Shown here piece after piece: positions 1-12,126 of a stretch of 64,000 nucleotides of DNA. The notes under the pieces were generated by a model. It was given only the letters and a program-made list of their open reading frames with translations. It was not told where the DNA came from and searched no databases. The stretch is from Paracentrotus lividus (lineage: Eukaryota; Echinodermata; Echinoidea; Camarodonta; Echinidae). Numbering within the stretch: the first letter of the stretch is position 1; every line of letters begins with the position of its first letter. Position numbers and translations under genes: made by a program. The stretch lies in contig CALNVZ010003426.1 in assembly GCA_940671915.1 (NCBI GenBank), positions 11,031,404 through 11,095,403 on the forward strand, written 5' to 3'.

Positions 1-69
1 AGCTCTCAAATTCCTTTAATTCACAAGCCATGCTGGCCGAAAGCTTGTGAATTAAGGAATTTGAGAGCT
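1..69. repeat. Hairpin inverted repeat at the window edge
   Basis: Bases 1-28 and 43-69 are reverse complements except for one unpaired T. They enclose a 14-base loop. The left arm begins AGCTCTCAAATTCC. The sequence is cut by the window edge, so it could be the end of a longer foldback element or a complete short hairpin. Confidence 0.85.
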
Positions 70-533
70 ACGTCTTGAGTCATCTGTTCGCCTATATATA
101 TTATATATTATATATATATATTATATGATTCTTGATTCCTAAACAATTGGACAGTTTATTTAGAATATTCCCCTTTACATTGCTACCCTGTTTTTGATTG
201 TGATGTCATGCTTGTGTAAAAAATGCTTATGAATACTAATATGGGGCAAATTCAAAAGTGAAACAAAATGCAAATTGAATGGTAACAGGGCTATTGTCTA
301 TTGCTTTTGTTGAAGCATATTAACAGTGGGTATTGAATTCCTATACCAGATTCATACCATTTTAGAACTGCAATTTTTGCACTCTGCCTTATAGGTGTCA
401 ATATAAAGAGAAAGAAATGAACTTTTCAACAGTATGAAAATTGCACACCCAACATCAAGGCTTGAAGTAAATTTGAGGGACTCGGTAAAATAAGAAAGAT
501 AGCTCTTGAAGCCAAAAAGAAAAGAAAAGAAAA

Positions 534-628
534 AACAACAACAAACCAAGAAACAAAATACCATAACAAAAAGCAAAAAAAACAACAACAACAACAACAA
601 CAACAAACCAAGAAACAAAAACCATAAA

Positions 629-712
<84 letters not shown>

Positions 713-732
713 AGAAGGGGGGGGGGGGGGTA
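534..732. repeat. Compound low-complexity tract (CAA)n, poly-A, (GA)n, poly-G
   Basis: CAA/AAC-rich sequence runs into about 40 A's, then (GA)n, then a G run. Open reading frames here give only Lys/Gln/Arg or Phe/Leu runs and are not genes. Confidence 0.95.
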
Positions 733-1922
733 GGGATAAGGATGCATGGAAGTGGTATGATAATTTGAAGAATATAATAGGTCTATCAGAAATAAGAAAG
801 GTAGTTGCAATAAACTAATAATGAAACAAAACTGGATTAATTGTGAAACCAAGTGTATAACACACAACCCCATCAATGCAACCAGCTCTGCATAGGCCTA
901 CATTGAAAGACATTTAATTTAATTTGTTTTTAATTGAAGTTGAGTGTAGTGAGCTTATGATAGCAACTATAAATCATTTTTAGGTGAAAATGATAAGCTT
1001 GCTCAACCACTTAAAATGCTGGCACAGGATTAATAACATTTGAAGAGTGGTAAATAGAACAAACCGTTAATAAAAAGTGACAGACATATCGTTAAAACCC
1101 AATTGCACTCAATATTACACTCAAGGGTATGATGTGTTTCAAACCACGCCCAAAATTGAAGGGCGCCGAATTGTATACCAACGGAGCTAGACGAACGGGA
1201 ACCTTTAAATCAGGTGTATGCAGATGCGGTGGGGCTTGGAACACGAACGAAGCGCCGATAAAAGGTACGAATTTTCACTCTTTAAAACTGCTTTCATGTA
1301 GTCTTATCATTAATGTATGACTTGTGTTCTATACTGATTTTAAAGGAGTATGTTACAAGCGTGTTGATTGTTTTAATATTTAGGTACAAGTTCAACTATT
1401 TTTGGTGTTGTTTTTTTGCGGTTTTGGTTCGAGGTCCATTCAGTGAAAGGCGTATTATTGATGTGCGTGTATGGAGTTCAATGGGGAGAGCGAGAGCGAG
1501 AGAGAGCGATCGCGTATGCTCGAGTTGAGAAGGTGAATAACTGGTATGGTGCTTGTGTAGGCCTACTGTGTGTCATGTGTGTTGCAAATTCCAAGATTTA
1601 TCTGCTTTTTCGATCATTACACACTCTTATCATGTCATATTCAGGATGTGTAGGAGACACATCATGGGTACAATCCGTTATTATTATTAAAAAAACCCCA
1701 AAACAAACAGATAGTATATACTGCCTACTGGCTATGTACTGAAGAGCTTGCTCATAGCTGTGCAGTGTGATTTTATGAAGCATCAAATAAAAAAATAAAA
1801 AAACAACAATTGGCTATCAAATGCAAAAGCATCAGTATTCATTTAGTGGGCATATATAAAAAGATATTATTAGACTTGATGATTCTTATTGATAATGTTT
1901 CTGCATCACTTTATATCCAACT
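733..1922. other. Spacer without a recognised gene
   Basis: AT-rich. Two short CpG-richer patches lie near 1150-1260 and 1480-1530, the second containing GAGAGCGAGAGC repeats. They could be an untranslated exon or an old repeat, but no protein family is recognisable. Confidence 0.5.
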
Positions 1923-2220
1923 ACAGTATAAGCCAATATTTTCTTGATTTTGACTAGTTTGGGAAATTTGCAAGTGGATAATTTCCCCATTTTTTATGAT
2001 GTTTTTTTATCACTGAAGTGGAAATTTTTGCACATATGGACGTGCTAAAATATAATCACCGCAAAAATAACCACTAACACAGTAGGCCTAGGCCTATTTT
2101 GAACCATGATGTCCTTTGGTGCTAATTTGAAAAGTTATTTCGCTCAAATCATAAAAATTGTGGTTAATTCATGCCAGTTTCAGGAAGAAAAACGCGCAAA
2201 TTAAGAGTACTGAGGTAGTG
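1923..2220. repeat. Degenerate interspersed element
   Basis: Starts ACAGTATAAGCCAATATTTT and contains 'GGAAATTTGCAAGTGGATAATT'-like sequence. Related sequence recurs at about 10205-10433 (reverse orientation) and 12583-12788, so this looks like an old repeat family. Boundaries are approximate. Confidence 0.45.
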
Positions 2221-2260
2221 TAGGTCTCAAACATGAAAAAAAAACTCCTCATATTTGTAT

Positions 2261-2853
2261 TTAAAGGGGAATCCAACCCAAGGAGAGAATCAACCTTACA
2301 GGAAAGAGGAAAATGAGAGGAGCAATCTTAAAAAAGTTTCATCAAAATTGGTTATAAATAAGAGAGTTATGGAAGTTTGAAAAGTCTAGTTGTTCCATCT
2401 ATGGGGATCCTCAAATTGGCATCATCGGCTTCAAAATGGCCGATCTCATGGACAACTCTCCTTTCATGTTGTATATACACAAATTTTCAGATTTTCCCCA
2501 TTTTCTTTCGAAATATATCTTACCTCCTTCTGAGCTCAACATATGTTGTGTGAAATATATTTTCCCCATGACATATTTTGAGCTCAGAAGGAGGTAAGAT
2601 ATATTTCGAAAGAAAATGGGGAAAATCTGAAAATTTGTGTACAAAACGAATGGAGAGTTGTCCATAAGATTGGCCATTTTGAAGCCGATGATGCCAATTT
2701 GAGGATCCCCATAGAAGGAACAACTAGACTTTTCAAACTTCCATAACTTTCTTATTTTATAACCGATTTTGATGAAACCTTTTTTAGATTGCTCCTCTCA
2801 TTTTCCTCTTTCCTGTAAGGTTGATTCTCTCCTTGGGTTGGATTCCCCTTTAA
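2261..2853. mobile_element. TTAA-bounded foldback element, copy 1
   Basis: Nearly the whole 593 bp is an inverted repeat with two arms of about 290 bp. It begins TTAAAGGGGAATCCAACCCA and ends with the complement, GGATTCCCCTTTAA. It holds no transposase. A second copy lies at 46175-46776. TTAA at both ends of both copies is compatible with piggyBac-type TTAA targeting, but could also be part of the conserved terminus. Confidence 0.85.
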
Positions 2854-3368
2854 GCTGACAATGGAGTCACGTATGTGGAAGAAAACAAAAGAAATAAGAG
2901 TACAAGGAAATGGAATTGTGGTATTGTTTAATAATTAAAATCAAGATGAGAACGGATTCAACTATTTTCATTAGCAGTAATTACAAGATCTATGCAAATA
3001 AACAAAGTGCTGAAAGTATTATTTTATACCAGGGTAATTACTAAAATCAAGTGTAATTTTGTGTATCAATTCTTCAAGTTCAGAAAATATTTGATAAGAC
3101 GATATCTTATTTATTTATTTGGCACATTTGGTGTAGGAAATATGAATATAATTTACTAATATCATAGACTTATGATAATCTTTCAAATTCCATGGTATTG
3201 TATTTCAGACCTGAGGGTGATAATAGTTGTATTTATGTTGTATATATTTTATACTGAATTTGAAGATCATATTAACATTATGAAGCTTTTTAATGATTGA
3301 TGTTAAATTGTTCTTTTGGGAGCTAGTCCTGTGTTATACAGTAGGCCCTATACATGTACCTCTGCCAC
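2854..3368. other. AT-rich spacer
   Basis: No gene, RNA or clear repeat recognised. Confidence 0.5.
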
Positions 3369-3626
3369 TTAGAGTGTGTTCAATGTCCAGTTTCAAATTT
3401 ACATGTATACGCGAACATGAATCATGATACAAAACGCTGATATAAATAAAGAGAAACAAAGTGTGTGTTCATTGTCCCCCATCACCGGTCGTAAAAATAA
3501 GTTTCAAATCTCGATTCAGAGGAAAATTTAAAAGCTGATCGCGTTTGTGTTTGTGTTTTGTAATTGCGTTTTGTATCACGATTCTGGTTTGCGTTAAATT
3601 TGAAACTGGACATTGAACACACCCTA
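3369..3626. mobile_element. Foldback MITE
   Basis: Terminal inverted repeats of about 60 bp: the left end reads GTGTGTTCAATGTCCAGTTT and the right end carries its complement (ACTGGACATTGAACACAC). An inner 'TTTTGTAATTGCGTTTTGTA' segment recurs in diverged form at about 11480-11530, where a decayed relative appears to lie. Confidence 0.75.
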
Positions 3627-3835
3627 GTCACCACGATGATGAGTTGTACACATGTATTTTGTATCTCTGTTTATTATCCTGTTTTTCTGTTATTTTTATT
3701 AGTTTTTGTTTTGTTTTTGGTCATCTAGGCGAAGGGGGGGGGGGGGCAGGGGGGGGAAGGAGGTCATAAAGGGCATAAACTCTCATTCTTAAAGAAATAC
3801 ATGTAGTACCCATTTGGCTCTCAACTAACCATATG

Positions 3836-4072
3836 TGAAATATCATATCAAAATGAGACAAGTTGCTGAGTAAAAAGTCTAGAAAAGTCAACATTAAAAA
3901 CTGTCTTATGTACTTTTGATTTTCTGAATCCTTAATGTTTTAAGTGTGCTGTGTAAAAAAAACCCATTGATATCGGAAAAATATGAAAATTGACTATCTT
4001 GCCAACTCAACTCTTCGCTTGGTGACTTGTGTCTCATTTTGATATGATACATCGCATATTTAGATCAAGGTA
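3836..4072. mobile_element. Foldback element, 'TTGTGTCTCATTTTGATATG' family, copy 1
   Basis: The left side reads ATATCATATCAAAATGAGAC and the right side GTCTCATTTTGATATGAT, in inverted orientation. The same termini occur at 8153-8448, and a single arm occurs near 40660-40700. Confidence 0.65.
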
Positions 4073-4540
4073 AGGTGTCTAGTTTCTACATCAAGTCAAA
4101 GAGGATTTAGGAAATTAGAAGCTGGCACTTATTTGGATCAAAAGATGCCCCTTCCTCTTCAGATCTCTTTAGTCTTGTGAATGTTTGCTCAGTGAGTGGG
4201 TCTGGGAGGAAGTTGAATTTCCTTCCATGTCCTTTTACACCCACTGTAGTAGTCTAGTATCGAGACCTTCATATCTCAAAACAAAGCATCCTATCCGTCT
4301 TTTAATGTGCCTTGTTTGATATTATTTTGCGATTTGTCAGAGAGTTGGCTTTCCCAGGGCTGTAAATGAAGTACAGGAGAAGACGAAGAAGAAGAAGAAG
4401 AAAACACACACTCACACACAAACTAAGAAAAATGCATTGTTGACATACCCCAATGATTATTGTTCAAATCTAACAAGAATTTCTAAAGAAATTAAAATGT
4501 ATCAACCTGATCACCAACACATATTTTAAGTGGCATCTTT
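4073..4540. other. Spacer with short AAG and CA repeats
   Basis: No gene seen. A small GAAGAAGAAG and ACACACTC microsatellite lies at about 4380-4425. Confidence 0.5.
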
Positions 4541-4554
4541 GTGATCTTGACATA

Positions 4555-4725
4555 TTGTTGGCTGAGAACCAGAAGGGCACTATTAAAGATCAAAGATGTT
4601 CTGTTGAGAACCAGAAGGGCACTATTACCATTGACTTTGTACTGCAATAGCGCCCTTCTGGTTCTCAACGGAACATCTTTAAGATGCAACAACGCCCTTC
4701 TCGCTCTCAAAAGACAATATACAAT
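4555..4725. repeat. Inverted cluster of a 20-bp motif
   Basis: The motif GAGAACCAGAAGGGCACTAT occurs at about 4565 and 4605. Its complement (GCGCCCTTCTGGTTCTC) follows at about 4652, with a weaker copy at about 4693. The unit is therefore both tandem and inverted. Similar motifs recur at about 22930-23035 and 42825-43100, always close to 'AAGACAATAT'-like sequence. Confidence 0.65.
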
Positions 4726-5097
4726 ATTGTTATTTCAAGTCAATGTTTCTCCCTTTAAACTCATGTGGTGGGAATTATACCCATACATGGGCATAAAAAT
4801 GATCTACGTCAGTGAGTTTTTTAATGTCATGCCCTATTCAAGTTGTTTATTATTTCCATGGTGATTGTCCTTCCCCCTCTCTGTCTCTCTCTCTAACAGT
4901 TTCTCTGTCCGTTTCCCTAAATTGATCTCCGTTCACAGTGTTTCTGTGTATCCAACTTTATTACGATCTTTCTTCCTTTCTATCTATCTCTTTCTCACTT
5001 TGGCTTATTGCCCCTTTTTGGCTTACTATTTTCTGTGTTTTTCCTTGCCTCTGTCTATTTTCTGACATACAAAGTACATTTTATTGTCAAGAATGCC

Positions 5098-5180
5098 TGT
5101 ACAATAATCTTCCACCCCTTCCCTCTCTCTCTCTCTCGCTCTCTCTCTCTCCATATTTCTCTCCCTCCCCTTTCTTCCTC
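5098..5180. repeat. CT-rich microsatellite
   Basis: Pyrimidine-rich (CT)n tract. The Leu/Ser/Phe-rich frames through it are compositional. Confidence 0.8.
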
Positions 5181-5453
5181 TCTGCTTATGACGTAAAATG
5201 TAGGTTTTAAAATGAGTTTTTCAGGCCTCTAGATACATTTTGTTGTGGAGGATGAGTAATTTTGAAAGTGACCTCTTTTGGTTGCTAGGATTTGGTTTTA
5301 TTGTTTTCTTTTCCTGTTGCTTAGTTCCATCAACATTAAACACCTACATGAGGTACACCAACTACACAAATGTTTGTATAATTGGAAGAAACATAGATTA
5401 ATGTTACACGATAGGTAATGTTTTTACAAAAGGCAATGTTAACATTTTCAACA

Positions 5454-5963
5454 TTAAAGATAATCTAGAGTAGTAGTCATGATTAAATAAATCAAAACAT
5501 TCTTGTTCATACCAGAATCTCTAAATATAGGAAATAAATACTACACACCAAAGGAATTTACAGAAAATTGCGTATTTGCTGAGAAAAGAGCAAAATAAGC
5601 ATAATTTCTGTTGCTTGACGTCCCGTTAAAGCACATGCGTGATTAACACAGACATGTGGAAAGTCTACGGGTATATCATGTCATGGACACTACTAGAAAT
5701 GTCCATGATCATGTGCACTTGATTCGCACTGGATCTGTGTGTGTATGCTGTGCCGTGACTTGTGGCGATACAGCGGTCTACTCCAAGTCTCAATTTGACA
5801 GACGGTTTCGATATTTTCTCAATATTTCTTCTGAAGTCATTATCGAAACGTGGATATAATCTTGTGTAGGCATATGTATATATGTTAATGGTGGAATGTG
5901 GGGTCATATCTTACAGATTTATCTCAAATTATTTTGGCTGTAAGAACTCAAGCTTGTCTTTAA
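5454..5963 (+). mobile_element. TTAA-ended interspersed element, copy 1
   Basis: About 510 bp, starting TTAAAGATAATCTAGAG and ending AACTCAAGCTTGTCTTTAA. The outer bases are imperfect inverted repeats. It shares most of its length with 19307-19753 (opposite strand) and 55257-55730. A shared inner segment is GGAAAGTCTACGGGTATATC. No coding capacity. Confidence 0.8.
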
Positions 5964-6570
5964 GATGTACATGTATTATAATATTTGCTTCTCTTGACCC
6001 AGGTGTGTATGGATAGGCCCAGCGTGCCTCCCCCAATAATTTAAAAACCACTTGTAGATTTTACACGTTAAAATCAGAAAATTTTGGGCTGTGCCCCTCC
6101 TATTTTGAAATCGTAGATCCACCTACATGGTACTAGGCCTAGTTGAGGCATAGCAGATTTACCTCTTCTACAGAGCCAAAACCTGGATAATAATATCCAA
6201 AGCAATTTCCATGCTTGGGTGCTGTTGCCTTTATGATCAAATATGAGTTATGAAAATATATCAACGTATTGAGTATTGTTTTTCTGAACCCGTCTCTTGT
6301 GCCCTCATTTTCACTCGTTCCTATTCTTCATGTGTAACTGGGCCTGAATATGGAAAGACAAAGTGCACACATGGTGTGTTTACACATGAGTCCTTCCTAA
6401 CTTCTTTCATAAATAAATAGAACGTAAACGTTCTTCACAATAGATGTTCTTTTCCTTTGTAGTCCGTGTGTACTCTTTTATTTTCTCAAGGTTTTGTGAG
6501 GAAACAAGGCAGTATGTCTCAATTTTACATTCAACTTCTCTATTAAACCATACAGACATGTACTACATGT
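5964..6570. other. Spacer
   Basis: No gene or clear repeat recognised. Confidence 0.5.
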
Positions 6571-7028
6571 ACAGTCTGTGTAAAAAAAAAATGGTACAGT
6601 CGGGGAAAAATAAATTAGGTATGAAATCTTTTCAAATGTTATGTAAATATGGTATCAGATTAAAGCCAATATATTTTTCTTGCTGATCCAGTTTATTTCA
6701 AATAATTTTCTTTTGTGGAACAAAAGTTATGCTAAGTTTTGTGTGAAGACAAGAGATTTAACTCTGCTTTAAGGTCAATTTCGGCGGCTTATGTTCGAAA
6801 CCTACACAAAGGCATGGCAAAGCGTGCGCAAAATGGATTTTTAATTAAATATTGTAGAAAACTAATCATATGTCAAGATCTACTGCACCAAATGAGATGA
6901 AAAAATGTGCAGAAGATAGCTCATTTTCCCTGCTTTATGAAAATACCAAGCATTACTAAAGTGGTTACTAATCTTCATACAATAAAAAATGTTTCCCAAC
7001 TGTACCATTTTATTTGACACACACTGTA
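6571..7028. mobile_element. MITE with ACAGT termini, copy 1
   Basis: The left end is ACAGTCTGTGTAAAA followed by ATGGTACAGT. The right end is CTGTACCATTTTATTTGACA then ACACTGTA, forming terminal inverted repeats. A second full copy, in the other orientation, is at 51413-51872. No ORF of note. Confidence 0.75.
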
Positions 7029-7723
7029 TATCAAGCCTATAGTATGGAGAATTGTTGGCTGACATGTAGCTGAATATCTAGTTGAAAATTAAGTATAACT
7101 GTACATACATGTATATTAACAAAAATGAAAATCAAAATTCTAATACTGATTTCTTGAAAATAATCAGACATGAAAAGTTTCAAAAGCAGATTTCCAGTAA
7201 ATCTTTGACAAAACGAATTGTCCATTTATCTCCATTACCCATAAATTGAATTTTGTTCCCATCCAATAAATAAAAACAAATTTACATTGAGTAGCTTAGA
7301 TTTATGTACATGTAAGTGCATTTTCCCCCACATTTCTTTTCAAAGCTAATTTAGAGCCTTGAAACAAATTGTTATGTATCAATAAAATATGAGTCTGGAA
7401 CAACTGAGTCTATGTTTTCTATGTATTCCTCCCATTCCTGTGTGTACACAGCATAAGTTTATATTTACTCTTTGAGGGTGATTACTATTGATCCATACAA
7501 CATGCTTCATCAGGTTTTTATACGACAAATATTCAGAAAATGCCTTTGATAAGAGAACTCATTTATCTTTTACACATTTTATCGGAAATGCTGTCAAAAG
7601 GAATTTGGAATTTATAATTAATTTCAAATCTAGATTTAGGATTGTAATGAAAAATATGTGTAAACTTTGTAAATAAATTTGGACTCTGAATATTTGTTAT
7701 CCTGACATCAGAAACGTTACCAT
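7029..7723. other. AT-rich spacer
   Basis: No gene or clear repeat recognised. Confidence 0.5.
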
Positions 7724-7960
7724 GATTTGATTTGATTTGATTTATTTATTTATTTACCAATGATAACATTTCATGACATACATAATTAAAACATTACAAA
7801 TGGTAAATGGGACCAGAAAATAGCACATGTGCTAGTCGAGCCTGGCCCCTCTTCATTATTTACATACAAAGTATAATGTTGTTAATAAACATAAGACTAT
7901 ACAGTTACAGATACCAACGATTGATACATAGTTTATATGAAGTGTAAATTACAGCAAATT
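7724..7960 (-). mobile_element. Probable LINE 3' tail (non-coding)
   Basis: Read on the minus strand, the sequence ends in repeated AAATAAATAAATCAAATCAA. That resembles the short tandem tails of CR1/L2-type non-LTR retrotransposons. Similar minus-strand tails occur at about 55083-55150 and 59785-60000. No reverse transcriptase reading frame is visible, so this is an inference from the tail only. Confidence 0.35.
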
Positions 7961-8152
7961 ACACATAGAGAAGCAAATTGTTATTGATTTATTATATGCA
8001 TTTTTAAAGAGTTCCTGAAGGAGTTTCTGGATGGTTTTAGCTTGATATCAAGTGGTGTCAGAATGTTACTATAATCCTGTTTTTAATCTATTTGCATGGT
8101 AAAATGTGCTTTAGGCTACCTTCAATTCTAAATTTTAGACACATTTATGTGG

Positions 8153-8448
8153 ATCCAATATCACATAATGTGACTCATTATATCAAAATCAGACACAAGT
8201 TGCCAGAAAAGGGTCAAAGATTGCCACAAAACAATCTTATTTTAAAGCCTTTCCCTAATCATTTCTACTCAATTTTTTTTTACAGAGCGTACAAGAAACA
8301 TTGAAAATTCAGAAAATCAAAAAAATGTTTTCCCCCAAATAAGACAATTTTTATTAATTTGCCTATATCTTTGATACTGTGCTGCATTTGCTCTGCGACT
8401 TGTGTCTGATTTCGATGTGATGCATCACATATTCATCAGATATTGGAA
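8153..8448. mobile_element. Foldback element, 'TTGTGTCTCATTTTGATATG' family, copy 2
   Basis: The left arm, CCAATATCACATAATGTGAC through ATCAGACACAAGT, matches in reverse complement ACTTGTGTCTGATTTCGATG through CAGATATTGG. Confidence 0.7.
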
Positions 8449-9006
8449 TATAGGCTACTGGCATTGCATGAAATAATTTATCTTTTTACTACAAAATGTA
8501 CTACTACAATTCAGGAGTAACCACAGCATCAACTGCCAGCAAAAAATACCACTGTCAAGGAATTTTTCACCACTATTGTATTATTTTTTTGTATTGGTAC
8601 CTGCAAAATGTAACAAAGATTAATTAAAACCAGGGAGAAAAATAATCCCTGTTAAAAACTAATCCAGGAGTTTAGGGGTATTAAGGGTGTGCATTACAAG
8701 AGAAACTAGGCTGAATGCTGCCAGTGTGAACATTGAGTAATTTTTATAATGATCTACACGTATAGGCAACAGGGGTGTTTAAAGGAACAAATCTACCTAA
8801 AAATTTGCTGGAAAATGAAGGTCATGGATGATTATAAAATGAATTTGAAGTTAAGCAAAACTTAGGCCTGTATGTACATGGTTGAGACAACTTAATTTTA
8901 TATTTTTCATTTACTCAGCAATGCATGTATGTGCTCCTTTAATTTATCAGCTTGTAGAACTTCTTAGAATAGAAACAGTCTTTGTTTTAGTCTGATCACA
9001 GAATAT

Positions 9007-9149
9007 CAGGGGAGCGTTTCATGAAAGGACTTGTCGGACGTTTTATCCGACAAACTGTTATAAGCTACCGAAATGCTTGCATCTGATTGGCTGAGACCAA
9101 GTTTGTCGGATAAAACGTCCGACAAGTCCTTCATGAAATGCCCCCCAGG
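9007..9149. mobile_element. 140-bp hairpin MITE, copy 1 of 5
   Basis: CAGGGGAGCGTTTCATGAAA...GACTTGTCGGACG pairs with CGTCCGACAAGTCC...CATGAAATGCCCCC. The centre (AAATGCTTGCATCTGATTGG) is conserved between copies. Other copies: 23315-23460, 41909-42051, 49694-49838 and a truncated one at 61195-61302. Confidence 0.9.
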
Positions 9150-10204
9150 TGCATTCTCTGAATTAGTTTGCTATTTAAAAAAAAAAAATATGCTCCCTGT
9201 TATAATCATAATAATTCAGTTTACAATTATTTTAAGTAGTTATTATGATTGATAATATCAAATTAGTTGTTATCACCCCATCCATATATTAGAGGACTGC
9301 TTGGTATCATTAAACACATGGTTTGGACTATTCAGAGAGAAAGTGTATGAAATGAGACTACTATAATACTACTCACTAGTATTTGCGTGGGAGATAATAA
9401 CGATCACTGTGTGGGTCTAGTGAATGAAAGGGTATAAAGCATGACTATCGCCCTTTAAGTGGGATGGGCTTTGTCAAAATTCCAAACAGCCTATTAGTCG
9501 TGTTGCTCGGATGAGCGTGGATATATTAAACAGCAAGTAGCAGATGTGTAGAGAGTGTTGTACTATAAGGGTGTGAACCAGATTTTGGTATTGGATCGTT
9601 GCTGTTATCATCTGATAGTGAGTACATGTACATGTATGTTATAGAGTAAAAATCTTAATTTGATTCTGGAAGCAATTTTAAGTGTAAATTGTTTGTTTTT
9701 TGTGACTGGCATCATTGACATTAATTTATGCCATGGTGGTTTAAGTTACTACCAATTTATTTCATCACATGCATGTAGGACCTATAGTTAAGTTTCTAAT
9801 CAGATAACTGTACATGTGCATCCTGTATTGGAATATTTTGACTTTAGCATGCGCTCCAGTGGCAAAGGCAGAATTTTGGAAATGAAGCGAGGATGAAGGG
9901 GGGGGGGCAACATTTTCTGAATTGTGTGTGTTCCCCCCAAATATTTTTGGGGAACACACACATTTGTGTTCCTTTCCTGGATCAGTCATTTTGTCCTAAT
10001 GATCTTAGATTTCTCTTTCAAAAATGAATTTAACTTTTTAGAGCAAAACTATTACATGTATTTTGATGGTTTTTCCATTTGATATATTTGCTGTTAAAAG
10101 TAATTTGCAATTATATTCATATTCAAAACATTTTGTTTTAAGAATCTCTACACAATGCTTTCGTAAGAATAAATTAATTATGTGCAAATATAAGTCCTAG
10201 TACA
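9150..10204. other. Spacer with a small hairpin; possible tetraspanin 5' exon
   Basis: No coding region. A hairpin lies at about 9925-9961 (GTGTGTTCCCCCCAAA / TTTTTGGGGAACACAC). A TATATTAAA box at about 9523 is followed by a GTGAGT donor at 9618. This could be a promoter and untranslated first exon for the tetraspanin, because that gene's start exon has an acceptor at 14080. It is only a guess without transcript data. Confidence 0.25.
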
Positions 10205-10433
10205 CAACTAGACTGCCGTGTAAGCTGAAATTTTGGCAGTGGTTTTATTTTCGTGAATTTTGCAGTCGTCAGCCCTCGCAAAAATTTCCACATTAATATA
10301 GCAATGACAACATAAAAAAAGCATTTAAATAATTAAAAAAATCGTGAAAATAAAAAGAAATCTCAAGATTAAAGCCTCACAAATTTTCCCACTCAGTCCA
10401 AAATCGCAAAAATATTGGCTTTTAATACAGTAT
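10205..10433. repeat. Degenerate interspersed element (reverse copy)
   Basis: Ends AAATATTGGCTTTTAATACAGT, the reverse of the start of the 1923 element, and has inner 'TCGCAAAAATTTCC' motifs. Confidence 0.4.
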
Positions 10434-10454
10434 TATCTTGCACCCTGAAATAGT

Positions 10455-10657
10455 ATATAGGGGATTATATATAATATTATATACTATTATATATAATATT
10501 ATATACTATTATATATAATATTATATACTATTATATATAATATTATATACTATTATATATTATATACTATTATATATAATATTATATACTATTAGATATA
10601 ATATAATATACTATTATATATAATATTATATACTATTATATATATTATAATATAGGG
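10455..10657. repeat. AT-only tandem array, 22-bp unit
   Basis: The unit ACTATTATATATAATATTAT+AT is repeated about eight to nine times with small deletions. The unit is itself palindrome-rich, so long hairpins are possible. GGGGATTA flanks both ends. Confidence 0.9.
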
Positions 10658-10835
10658 GATTACTGCTATGGACAGAACTACCTGATGAAAGCTTCCTGTG
10701 GCCCCATTCTTGTCAGGTTAATAATGGACTGCTAATTAATAAACACCTGTTATTTTAATGATACTAGTACAAACAGGTACATGTGCAGGTACATGTATAT
10801 GGAATTCAAATTCTTTCATGTAATTAATTAATTAC

Positions 10836-11360
10836 GGGCGCACCTCTTTTTCATGTTCAATTATAAAATACAAAGGACCTGATTTATGGAATACGTTACC
10901 ATCTGAAATAAGGGACAGCAAATCACTTAATATATTCAAACGAAAGCTAAAAACATATCTACTTTAACTTTGTAAATCTAATTTTTGTTTACTAAATGTT
11001 AAAGATAGAATAGATACATAGGCTTGTTTTTCTTTTCTTTATTCCATGTCATTTAATGTTTACATTCATTTCATTTATTGAACTATATGATTTGATATTT
11101 ACAATAGGATCAATCTATTAAGTTTCTATTAACTTCTTTTGATCCTACCACATTTTTATATGCTTCTTATTGTTTTGTAGTGTTTAATTTGCAAACGTTT
11201 TTTCTATTTCATAATTATTTTGTTTTTGTATAATATGTTATCGTATGACATCATTTTTTATATGTACATGTACAATGTATTTTAACTGCATGCTTTTACT
11301 TTGTAACGCTTTTTATGAAAATGTGGAAAATAAAGTTTGAACTTTGAACTTTAAACTTAA
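10836..11360 (+). mobile_element. LINE 3' end (reverse transcriptase C-terminus plus 3' UTR)
   Basis: Frame 10836-10967 reads GRTSFSC..., then YKGPDLWNTLPSEIRDSKSL, NIFKRKLKTYLL and a stop. The pattern G-P-x-L-W-N-x-L-P...I-R...S-L-x-x-F-K-x-x-L-K is the usual C-terminal end of CR1/L2-like non-LTR reverse transcriptases. About 390 bp of A/T-rich 3' UTR follows. It ends in AATAAAGTTTGAACTTTGAA repeats, consistent with a 5'-truncated insertion with a short tandem tail. No catalytic domain remains. Confidence 0.8.
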
Positions 11361-12126
11361 TTGTAGTCCTATAGGGCAATGAATGCAGTGAGCTGCGCTG
11401 AAATTGCAGAATTTAAAGACAATCCGTGATAATCAGCGTTAAATTTTCAACCGTGAACAGTGCTCTGCTGATCATGATTGTGTTCTGTGTTTTGTAATTG
11501 CATTTTGTATCGTGATTCATGTTCCTGTTTAAAATTGTTTTCAACGATGAATGCACCCCAAATTGTTTCCTCATATTGTTCCAAAATAACATAAATTGAT
11601 TATTATTAAGATTGTTTAAATATTATGTTTTTGCATCATAAAATTTAGTAATAATATCTGTAAATCGGTCACAATGAGACCGTACGCGACCCGCGGACGT
11701 GCTCTATAAGTTTGGTGCGTTCAAGAAGTAAATGATAGCGACTTTGGTAGCTGCTACTAAAGTGTGTGAAGCTGTTAATTTTTGTCAGCACTTATCCTTA
11801 ATTTACAAGATATTATGTCACAGAGAGTAACTTATTTTCCCCTTCCTTCCTTCGTTTATCACTCAATCAGTTGGCAAATTGACATAAATTAAACTTAAAG
11901 GTACTACAGTCCCATGAACTAGCAGTAATTTCTCCATACATCTAATGTATCTTGTCATTTATCTAGCAAACATATTGTGTAGAGCTGTATTCTCTATAGG
12001 ATCAACAAATTTATAAATTGATTTTAACACCACAACCAAGGCATTTGGACATGTGGTGAATTCGCTAGAGAGCACAAGAGAGAGCGATAATTGGTAAAGT
12101 GAAAGAGACCATGGACCCTATACTTA
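11361..12126. other. Spacer with a decayed repeat
   Basis: About 11382-11560 resembles the 3369-3626 element in diverged form. Otherwise nothing recognised. Confidence 0.45.

Noticed and set aside
352-876. Long ORFs on both strands rich in Leu/Phe/Cys or Lys/Arg
   Set aside because: Entirely explained by CAA, poly-A and GA runs; no domain, no splice context.
1129-1742. CpG-richer patches with 63- and 108-codon ORFs, one ending at a GT
   Set aside because: No recognisable protein family and no partner exon with matching phase; kept only as spacer.
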